Below, piece after piece: positions 22,726 to 34,200 of a DNA stretch of 60,000 bases. The translations under genes and the position numbers were made by a program. The notes beneath the pieces were generated by a model. That model was given only the letters and a program-made list of their open reading frames with translations, was not told where the DNA came from and made no database searches. How positions within the stretch are numbered: position 1 is the stretch's first letter; the number at the start of each line of letters is the position of its first letter. The stretch spans positions 18,088,288-18,148,287 of the forward strand of contig NC_092676.1 of assembly GCF_964355755.1 (NCBI RefSeq), in the 5' to 3' direction. This DNA comes from Antedon mediterranea (Eukaryota; Echinodermata; Crinoidea; Comatulida; Antedonidae).

Positions 22726-23640
22726 AGTGATGGACAATACAATAAATAACAATATAGCCACATAAATGCCTATATAGCTTCAATATACCGAGTATCACAA
22801 ACATTACAATTAAGATATACAATTTATTTTAACGAGAGTGCAAAAAATAGTAGGTACATTAATTATAAGTAAGTGAAAACAATACAATAAATAACAATGA
22901 TAGGTATTTGTAACAATCTATATTTATAAATTTAAATCAAGATATAATCATTAAACGATAACAAGACAGTAGGTTAAATAGGTGAATTATGTAGAATTGA
23001 TTTGAATACAAACATCACAAAATATGATTTTAACATTGCTTCAAGCAATGTTAAAATCATATTAAACAAATATGTTAATAAAGTAAATATTTTTTTTTTT
23101 CAATATTTTTCTATTGTAATAAACATATTGACATTATAATTACAATCAAGAGCAACATTAATATATCAAATATTAGAGGTCTACACCATATAAATAAGTG
23201 ATGTACAATTAATAAATAATAATATAGCCACATAATGCCTATATAGCTTCAAACACAAACATTACAATTAAGAAATACAATTTATTTTAACGAGAGTGCA
23301 AAAAATAGTAGGTACATTTAAATTATAAGTAAGTGAAAACAATACAATAAATAACAATGATAGGTATTTGTAACAATCTATATTTATAAATTTAAAATTA
23401 AAATCAAGATATAATCATTAAACGATAACAAGACAGTAGGTTAAACAGGTAAATTATGTAGAATTGATTTGAATACAAACATCACAAAATATGATTTTAA
23501 CAATGCTTCAAGCGATGTTAAAATCATATTAAACAAATGTATTAATAAAGTAAATATTTTTTTTTTCAATATTTTCTATTATAATAAACATATTGACATT
23601 ATAATTACAATCAAAAGCAACAGTAATATATTCTATATAT
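22726..23640. repeat. Tandem duplication of about 470 bp, each copy with a palindrome
   Basis: Blocks 22727-23190 and 23195-23640 share nearly all their text (for example ACGAGAGTGCAAAAAATAGT and AACGATAACAAGACAGTAGG). Each holds a long palindrome: the first (23023-23065) is TGATTTTAACATTGCTT / AAGCAATGTTAAAATCA with a one-base centre; the second (near 23487-23530) has two mismatches. The copies differ by a few indels. Confidence 0.85.
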
Positions 23641-24235
23641 ACAGTGTAAAATAAATAAATTATTAAATATTATATTCTATATGTCAAATAATTAATCTAT
23701 ACATTTCTATATTTAAGAATTAGATAACATAACATTTAAGAGTGAAAATGAATACATGGAAATGGATTCATGTATAGTATAATCCTTCATCACATTGTAA
23801 TAATATAAATATATATGAAATACATTAAATCTAATTATATGCATGGAACAACTGTGGTAATTAAAACAAATGTATTAATTATTAAAGTGCAATAATAAGA
23901 ATAATCAAACATTTGTTAAACTTTGGAATGAGTGCATTGGCACTCAATCTATGAAAGTCAGTGCATCAAAACATCAAGATATTACACATGATATATCACA
24001 ACAAATTTACAATAAAATACAGCAACAATACCAAACAGCCACAAGAATACATTTCCTGAAAAGTACAACTCAACCCTAAAAGTTATATGCGGGTTGAAAT
24101 AGTACTTTTGGCTGACTTTAACAATAAACAGATTAAATGCAAGGAACAATGCAATTTTTAAACAGAATGCAGATAGAAAGTACAAGATACTATACAACTA
24201 TAAATTTATAACCTCGATCCACTGACATTAAAGCC
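23641..24235. other. Copy B 3' flank
   Basis: Region downstream of the copy B stop codon; probable 3' UTR near the gene. I see no clear minus-strand AATAAA close to the stop. A 71-codon minus frame at 23982-24197 is hydrophobic by base composition only. Confidence 0.4.
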
Positions 24236-25220
24236 TTAACGGTTTGTTTTTTCGCTTGAACACGTATATATGATCGTGTACAGATACGGATTAACTGCCG
24301 AGTTGATCGGTAAAATGAAGGTTGCTGCCCAAACATATATTTCTGCAGGGATATTCCAATGTTTAGTTTCCGAGCAAATTCCCATTAAAATTATGGGAAA
24401 CCAGCAACAAAAATCTGTACCAATTATAAACACTAGCTTCCATGCAATTCGCAACTGTTCTTCAAGGCTTTTCCTTCTATTAACAGTCGCTGATGATCTT
24501 TTCACAGAAAAAAATATTGTGAGATAACTAACGACCATGACCAAGAAACCGAAACCGTTAAATGCAATGAAGATAGCAGTGGCATACTCCCAGCCTGGTA
24601 AATGACTTCGAGTTAGCGGTAACGGAAGGCAGACACTCTGTTTACCATAGTAGTTCTGTCCAAAGTAAGGCAGGTCGATAAAGCTCAGTTTATTTGCAGC
24701 TACCGGTAAGAAACTGATAGCAGCAATAACAACCCAAGCAATGACGATGACTATTTTGCATGTTTTACGACTGAGACGTCTAGTGTTAAAAGGACTAACA
24801 ATGTTTACAGCCCGGTCGACGCTCATAACCATCAACGTAAACACCGAGCATTCACTGGAAAGAGTAGAAATAGCACCTGCAAAACTGCAAGTGAAACTAC
24901 TTTTCCAATATTCTAGAACTTCCGAGTATCTACCTCTATAGTGAATATCAGCCCCTGCAATAATTAGCAGATACATTGCCATAAGTAGATCAGAGATGGC
25001 AAGACTGGAGATCAGCATGGAATCAACAGTTTTCTCTTTATTGCAACACCTCGATATGAGAACAAGTGCATTGCCAATAATGGAGGAAACACCAATTACG
25101 AGCATCAACACCCGAAGCGATTTCCTTTTTAGTAAATCTTGGCATGATGCGAAAGCATCAGTGGGTTCACAGATCTCAATGTCACCAACAACACAACACA
25201 GATGGAAAAAATCTGAATAA
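24236..25220 (-). CDS. Copy B exon 16: Cys hinge and seven-transmembrane domain
   Basis: A 985-bp terminal exon, entered in phase 2 at ATTCAG|T and ending in TAA. The first 36 codons form the LGR hinge: FFHLCC, then EICEPTDAFASCQDLLKRKS, leading into TM1 (LMLVIGVSSIIGNALVLIS). Class A landmarks: GN in TM1; SDLLMAMYLL in TM2; Cys in SFTC before TM3, paired with the ECL2 Cys in QSVCLPLP; LSSECSV in TM3; CWFP in TM6; NPYLY in TM7. The ECL and TM7 text (GWEY, ILPINSAVNPYLYT) is close to relaxin receptors. Oddities: DRA replaces the DRY motif, and the tail after TM7 is only about 12 residues, so helix 8 is mostly missing. Confidence 0.92.
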
Positions 25221-28200
25221 CTGAATGAAAAGAAATAGGATAGTTATATATTCATAATTGATAATTGTAAAGTGTAAATAGCTAATTGCTAATTTCAAAA
25301 AGTGTAAATAGCTAATTTCAAAAAGTGTAAATAGCTAATTTCTAATTTAAAAAAATGTAATATTAGCCGTTTTTTCTTGCCAGCATGTATTTATTATATG
25401 GAATTCTTTTTTTATATAGAATACAATTTTCCTTGTTTCAGCAGTACAGCTGGGTCAACATTTTCTATCATGACTCGTCTTTACAGACACATTCCATTAT
25501 TGTTCCGGCCTTTTCACTGAGATTGAGAAGTTCACACGTATGAATTCTTCTGATAACTTTTTAACCACTTGTTACATTTGAAAACAAAAGTGAATCTGTA
25601 AAATTGGTATTAAATGGCATTTAAATACAAAATCAAAGAGGGACAACAGATCACACCACCCTACATACAGCCATTTGCATTCATAATGTCAAATAAATTT
25701 ACTTACAACTCTGTTAAATTTACCAACTCTTTAAAAGTCTTTTCTTCATAATCTTTCAAGTTGTTGTATGTTAGGTTTCTGTAGGATAATAAATTCAGAA
25801 TGATCATATTCATTTAATAATAACTTTAAATTCACATGTCATGAGGAAACTTTCTGAATGATTGAAATCAAAACAGTATTGGGTTTGGTTTACTAGCATT
25901 CCTGCTCCCAAAAGTCATCCATTCATAGAAGCACTGATGAAGAAAGTCTATCCATGGTGGCCATAGAATGGTCCTCAAACATACTTTGGCTTTAGTTGAT
26001 AGAAGTTTGAAACATTTTATTAGAAATAGAGTATATGTAAGTTATAAACTTTGTGGCAATGACAATGTTTACAAAAAGCTGAATGTGCATTAGAGGCAAG
26101 AATACAAGCAGGTGTCTTACAATACAGATTATGAACTTACAGAATTAAAAGTGATGAAGCAAATGGAGAAAATGCACCATCCTCTATGTTAGTTATAGAG
26201 TTGTTCTGTAACTGTCTGTTAACAAATTAACAACAAAAATTATGATCCTAAATTTAGTTATTTCAGGACTGAAGATGATCAACTGCAATTGCCTTTATTG
26301 GTATTTACTGCTCTGTCACAGTACTATATTATTCAATGTAATCAACTAAAGTACATGTTTTAAAGATACAGTATACTGTCCCACTGTAAAAATGAATTTA
26401 CTATTAATCTTTGTTAAATATGCCATTCTAATGTCACATAATAGTAATCATCAGTCATTGAAATTTTAAAATAAATAACAATTATTACTATCAACTATGA
26501 TTAATGAATTAAGAGTATAACACAATACGTACAAAACATACTTACAATCTTTGCAAATTGTTCAATCCATGAAATATATCAGCTGGTAAATTACTAATTT
26601 GGTTATAAGCCAAATATCTGCAAAAACAAAAAATGAACAACATTTAAAAGTGAAGTTTGACTATTTTATATTTTACCCGGTTTCACTATTTTGTTATCTT
26701 TAGTTTATTTTAACATAATTTAATAAGCAAAAGTACATATAAGGGCACTATACTGTATTTCATTAGTGATACATATATCAATCATATTGATTGAATTATT
26801 AGTGTCTATGATTCATGCACCTTTCTGACCATTGATCATTCACTAGAGCACTGTTAATATGTCCATTAATACAACATCTGTATCATTTTTTATAAAGCCA
26901 ACACATTAAAAATATTTCATTTATGTAAAAATAATGTTTCAAATTTATAGTTTTTGTTTAATAATAACACAATACGTACAAAACATACTTACAATATTTG
27001 CAAATTGTTCAATCTATCAAATATATCAGCTGGTAAATTTCGAATTTCATTACCATTCAACAATCTGAAAAAAAAAAAAAATTTACCACATTTAAAAGTG
27101 AAATTTGTCTATTTTATCACCCATGCTTTTACTAAATTTGTTTTCCTTCGTTTATTTTAACATACTTTTTAAGGCAAATTTGTATGATAATTTATGTATG
27201 ATAATTTTGTTCAGTTCTTTTTGTTATTATATTAGGCCATCTGGAATGATTAATGTTTAAGTTAAATGCCTTCAGTTGATTATGTTGCTATAAACTATGA
27301 TTAATGAATTGTGAGTAATAATAATGCAATAAGTACAAAACATACTTACAAGACTTGCAAATTGTTCAATCCATGAAATATATCAGCTGGTAAATTACTA
27401 ATTTGGTTGTCATCCAAATATCTGCAAAAACAAAAATAAACAACATTTAAAAGTGAAGTTTGTCTACTTTATACTACCCATAGTTTCACTATTTTGTTTT
27501 CTTTAGTTTATTTTAACATAATTTTTTATCCAACTTTTGGAATTTATGTATGATTATTTTGTTCAGGGTAAACTTTGCAAGTTGAAACAGAATTCATATC
27601 TTATAAAAGAGAGCACTGTGAATATGTCGATTAAATACAACAATCTGTCTCATTTTGGTTAAAATCAACACATTAAATTTTTTATTTATGAAAATAATGT
27701 TGCAAATTAAATTTTTTTGTAATATGATTAATATTACTTAAATAGACGATTCACAATTATTTTGTAAATGTTACAATAAATTTCAATTCTTATTTTCAAC
27801 TATGATTAATGAATTGTTAGTAATAATAATACAATATGTACAAAACATACTTACAATATTTGCAAATTGTTCAATCCATGAAATATATCAGCTGGTAAAT
27901 TACTAATTTGGTTATTATACAAATATCTGCAAAAACAAAAATGAACAACATTTAAAAGTGAAGTTTGTCTACTTTATATTACCCATGGTTTCACTATTTT
28001 GTTTCTTTAGTTTATTTTAACATAATTTTGTATCCAACTTTTGGAATTTATGATCTTGTTTAGGGTAAACTTAACATTGCGAGTTGAAACAGAATTCATA
28101 TCTTATAAAAGAGAGCACTGTGAATATGTCCATTAAATACAATAATTTGTTTCATTGTGGTTAAAATCAACACATCAAAAATATTTGATTTATATGAAAA

Positions 28201-31200
28201 TAATGTTGAAAAATTAATGTTTTTGTTTAATTTGATTAACTTAAATTAATCATTTCACAATTATTTTACAAATGTTATAATAAATTCCAATTATTGCTAT
28301 TCATCATCATTAAGTCACTTTTAAGTCTTAAAAGACTTCTTCAATCAGAGAGATTATTAGCCAAAGTGTACATAGACTTATTTATTTTATCTTTTTGCAT
28401 CATTTTCTATAATTTTTATCCATGTGGTTCTAGGTTGTTCTCTTTTGTCATTGATTCAGATAGAGCTCCTTGTGCTGGGATATCAGAGTCTAGACAAAGA
28501 AGGTGTCCACACCATGTCAAGCGTCTTCTCTTTATAACTCTGTTCCATTTTTCTTCATTTGTGCTGTTATATAAATCTATATTTGTTATTATATTAGGCC
28601 ATTTGGAATAATTAATGTTTAAGTTAAATGCCTTCAGTTGATTATGTTGCTATCAACTTTGATTAATGAATTGTGAGTAATAATAATGCAATATGTACAA
28701 AACATGCTTACAATCTTTGCAAATTGTTCAATCCATGAAATATATCAGCTGGTAAATTACTAATTTTATTGTCCCACAAATATCTGCAAAAATAAAAAAT
28801 GAACAACATTTAAAAGTGAAGTTTGTCTACTTTATATGCTACCCATGGTTTCACTATTTTGTTTCTTTAGTTTATTTTAACATAATTTTGTATCCAACTT
28901 TTTAAATTTATGTTTGATCTTGTTTAGAAGTATATAAAAAGAAAGTTGAAGAATTAATGTTTTTATTTAACATGATTAACTTAAATTAATCATTTCACAA
29001 TAATTTTACAAATGTTATAATAAATTGCAATTATTGCTATTCATCATCATCACGAACACTGAACGTCATGTGACATAGTGCACTTAAGACTTCTCCAATC
29101 AGAGAGATTATTAGCCAAAGTGTACATAGACTTATTTATTTTATCTTTTTGCATCATTTTCTATAATTTTTATCCATGTGGTTCTAGGTTGTTCTATTCT
29201 GTCATTGATTCAGATAGAGCTCCTTGTGCTAGGATATCAGAGTCTAGACAAAGAAAGTGTCCACACCATGTCAAGCGTCTTCTCTTTATAACTCTGTTCC
29301 ATTTTTCTTCATTTGTGCTGTTATATAAATCTATATTTGTTATTATATTAGGCCATTTGGAATAATTAATGTTTAAGTTAAATGCCTTCAGTTGATTATG
29401 TTGCTATCAACTATGATTAATGAATTGTGAGTAATAATAATGCAATATGTACAAAACATACTTACAAGACTTGCAAATTGTTCAATCCATGAAATATATC
29501 AGCTGGTAAATTACTAATTTGGTTGTCCCACAAACCTCTGCAAAAAAAAAACATGAACCATATTCATTAAAAGTGAAATTTGCCCACTATTTATGCTACC
29601 AATTTGCATCATTTTCTATAATTTTTATCCATGTGGTTCTAGGTTGTTCTCTTCTGTCATTGATTCTGATAGAGCTCCTTGTGCTGGTATATCGTAGTCT
29701 AGACAAAGAAGGTGTCCACACCATGTCAAGCATCTTCTCTTTATAACTCTGTTCCATTTTTCCTCATTTGTGCTGTTATATAAATATATATTTGTTATTA
29801 TATTAGGCCATTTGGAATAATTAATGTTTAAGTTAAATGCCTTCAGTTGATAATGTTGCTATCAACTTTGATTAATGAATTGTGAGTAATAATAATGCAA
29901 TACAGTAGAACCTCCATTTTACGTACGGTACGGGACCGAAAGGCGTACGTAAAACAAAGGATTCGTAAAATCAAGGTTGACCTTAAATTGACCCCAAATA
30001 CGTAGAGATCGTAGCTATAAAGGCTACCCTGTTTGTCTACTTTACTGAACAGCATGCAGGTTGTCACTAGCTAGGCCTTGCCTAGACTATTCAGGCCAGG
30101 CTAGCAGGCCTAGCAAGATGTGAGGCCTAACTAGAAAAGTACAGTACTGTACAGTATATACAGGCTGTGAGATGTTTAAATAAAGTGTAAAATATCAATG
30201 TTCTTGTATTTTCTATCAATAAAAACAGTCGCTGCTTAAATGCACGTGCGTAGCTTGTCTCAAACACACAGCAGAATTCCACACACACAGCCACAGCTTT
30301 GTTGTTGTGCTTTGTTGTTGTGCTTTGTTGTTGTTAAATTGCGCCCTCAATGTAAGAAAATGATGACGTCATCGGTTATTTTAAGCGTACGTAAAATCAA
30401 GGGAACGTAAAATCAGGGTACGTAAAACACAGGTTCTACTGTATGTACAAAACATACTTACAATCCTTGCAAATTGTTCAATCCATGAAATATATCAGCT
30501 GGTAAATTACTAATTTGGTTGTCCGACAAATCTCTGCAAAAATAAAAAATGAACAACATTTAAAAGTGAAGTTTGACTACTTTATATGCTACCCATGGTT
30601 TCACTATTTTGTTTCTTTAGTTTATATCAACATAATTTTGTATCCAACTTTTAAAATTTATGTTTGATCTTGTTTAGAGAAAGTATATAAAAAGAAAGTT
30701 GAAAAATTAATGTTTTTATTTAACATGATTAACTTAAATTAATCATTTCACATAAATAAATTGCCTAAAACAGGTGCAAGTGGGGATCCCATTGACACAC
30801 CGTCTATTTGATCATAAATATCACCATTGAATTTGAAATTGGTTTTTTCCGTAGCAAGTAAAAACAATTTGCGTAAATCGCTTTTGTTTAAGCTCATATT
30901 ATAATTGACATCATTAGTGATATAGTCAACAGCAATGTCAATGCATTCAAACAGGGGGATGTTCGTGAACAAACTAACAACATCAAATGACACCATACAT
31001 TTGTGTGTCAACATGTTGGATTTCCTTCACAAATGTGAATGAATCAGTCGCCACATATTGATTGATTGCACCTGTTTTAGCCAATTTATTTATGGGTCAT
31101 CATGAACAAACATGGTTAAAGAACTTCTCACAAGCTTCGGTCATGTTTTACCGTCGTTATGTTGATGACATTTTTTGTTTATTCAATACAAAAGATGATG

Positions 31201-34200
31201 CAAATACTTTCTTTGACTATATTAACGATCAGCACCCCAACATAAAGTTCACAATTGAATGAGATTGACCATCGTCTTCCATTTTTAGATATAATTTTAA
31301 ACAATAATGGTTCTTCTGTCATAACTTCGGTCTTCAGAAAGCCTACCTTCACGGGTCTCCTAACTAATATTAACAGTTTCAATTCCTTTTCTTACAAAAT
31401 TGGGCTTGTTCGTACTTTGATTGACAGAGTTTACAAATTGAATCATTCCTGGTCTAGCTTTAAAAACAATGACATTTCAACTCTTAAAACCATTTTAAGT
31501 AAAAACTGTTTTCCACTCAGTATAATAGAGAGGTTTCGCAATCTTACGAATACGATAACGAAAACGGATACGTCACGCACACGTATTCGTTTTCGTAAGC
31601 CAGTAAAAAATCTGTTTCGCATGACAACGAAATATTGAGGGCGCCGTCTAAACCATGAAAAAAAATTGATTATGTTGCTATTATTATCTATGATTAATAA
31701 TTGTGAGTAATAATAATGCAATAAGTACAAAACATACTTACAACACTAGCAAATTGTTTAATCCATGAAATATATCAGCTGGTAAATTACTAATTTGGTT
31801 GTCCGACAAACCTCTGCAAAAATAAAAAATGAACAACATTTAAAAGTGAAGTTTGTCTACTTTATATGCTACCCATAGTTTCACTATTTTGTTTCTTTAG
31901 TTTATTTTAACATAATTTTGTATCCAACTTTTTAAATTTATGTTTGATCTTGTTTAGAGAAAGTATATAAAAAGAAAGTTGAAGAATTAATGTTTTTATT
32001 TAACATGATTAACTTAAATTAATCATTTCACAAAAATTTTACAAATGTTATAATAAATTCCAATTATTGCTATTCATCATCATCACGAACACTGAACGTC
32101 ATGTGACATAGTGCACTTAAGACTTCTTCAATCAGAGAGATTATTGGCCAAAGTGTACATAGACTTATTTGTTCTAAAATTTTTATCCATGTGGTTTTAG
32201 GTCGTGTCTTGACTTTTCTCATTGATTCAGATAGAGTTCATTGCGCTGGGATATCGTAGTCTAGATGAAGAAAGTGTCCACACCATGTCAAGCGTCTTCT
32301 CTTTATAACTCTGTTCCATTTTTCCTCATTTGTGCTGTTATATAAATCTATATTTGTTATTTGGTTGTCCCACAAAAAAAAACATGAACCATATTTAAAA
32401 GTGAAATTTGCCCACTATATACACTACCAATGGTTTTGTCTACTTTATATATTACCCATGGTTTCACTATTTTGTTTTCTTTAGTATATTTTAACATAGT
32501 TTTTAAGCCAATCTTTTATGATAATTTATGTATGATTATTTTATTCAGGGAAACTTATAACATTACAAATTGAAAAATAATTCATCATATCTTACAAAAG
32601 AGAGCACTATGAATATCTTGTTATAATTTGAGTAAGAGAAAAGGGGTTTGTTATAAATTTTATATTAAATTACAATTATTAATGAATATAGAGTAATAGT
32701 AAGTATCTATATATAAATTTACGTAAGGGCAAAATTCGGTAAATCGCGCCTTACTTCTAGAATTTTCACTCGATGGTATGTAAAGTTGGTTCGTACTTTC
32801 GGTACTTATTTTAACCGCCTGATGTAACCCTGTTTACTAATTAAATTGAGTTAGATAATTAGTTATTGACGATTAAAACGAATTTAGGTTCAAAGATTTT
32901 TTTCCGATCGTGGTATACACTGTCTAATGGATGTCCATCTTGAAAAATACCCGCCAAAAAAATGCGAGGAGGCTTCGCATTTTTCTATCTCCTCCTACGA
33001 TAATTGTTTTTAATAGCTGAAAACCGGTTGAACAGCTAGAGTACACCATCATAATGTTGAAGACAGGCCGATTTTCTTTAAAAAATACTATTTTGATAGA
33101 TTTAATATACGATTATACAAATGTATTGATTTGCGATGAATGGAACATCCCAATCTCTCAGTCTGCCAGAGTTGGTTTAACACAAGTACTGTAGGTAAAT
33201 TTATGAGCCCTTGGTTTAACACATACGGTAGGTAAATATATGGGCCCTTTGAGAATAAACTTGCAATACTTTGACAATACTGTAAATACCTATTAACTAT
33301 TTTTCATTTGAATCGAACATTTCTTACTGTGAATGTTTGTACTGTTAGATGTAATATAAAAATATATACAAATAAACTTTATTACTGAGACTGTGGATAG
33401 GCTCTACTGTTAGATATACAAATAAACTTTATACTGACAGTTCCTTCTCAACGTTTGTATTAATTAATAATTACCAAAAATATAAACGTCGTAGTGGTGT
33501 ATCGTGACATGTACTTTAATATTTCAATCGATTATGACAGTGACAATTTTAACAAAGTATTAAATCGCAAATGTTTTAGGCCTACTGTATTTAGAGGTAT
33601 ATTATTTATAGGCCTATAAAACATGAACAAAATATTTCGTTACTCAGTGGATAAAGAATATATTTAAAAATTGTTCCTCTTTGTACCTATCCGCTTTCTC
33701 ATCCCTCAACCCTAATGTTACATAGCGAGGAGGCTTCGCATTTTCCTATCTCCTCCTACGATAATTGTTTTTAATAGCTGAAAACCGGTTGAACAGCTAG
33801 AGTACACCATCATAATGTTGAAGACAGGCCGATTTTCTTTAAAAAAATACTATTTTGATAGATTGCTAGAGTACACCATCATAATGTTGAAGACAGGCCG
33901 ATTTTCTTTAAAAAATACTATTTTGATAGATTTAATATACGATTATACAAATGTATTGATTTGCGATGAATGGAACATCCAGTAGTTTGGTTTAACACAA
34001 GTACTGTAGGTAAATTTATGAGCCCTTGGTTTAACACATACGGTAGGTAAATATATGGGCCCTTTGAGAATAAACTTGCAATAGGTTCCGAAAATGTTAA
34101 AAACCAATTTCTATTATTTGAATCGGTAAACAGTTTCCATTTATTATACATTGATAATGAAACATGAAATATTCCTATTTATGTCCCTCGAGGTTCATTT

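Larger units (their letters stand above)
26500..32500 (-). repeat. Copy B tandem LRR-exon array
   Basis: Eight units here share the same exon and intron text as the copy A array. Exon starts at 27855, 28712 and 29466 are 857 and 754 bp apart. Later insertions (MITE 29903-30441, Penelope-like fragment 30750-31620) enlarge two units. Confidence 0.85.

Noticed and set aside
24236-25111. Treating the 7TM frame as a stand-alone gene starting at 25111
   Set aside because: That start is a GTG codon inside TM1. The frame continues upstream through the Cys hinge to a proper acceptor in the phase of the LRR exons.
33918-34151. 77-codon minus frame, identical at 34796-35029
   Set aside because: Identity comes from the recent 878-bp duplication, not from selection. 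No domain or splice context.
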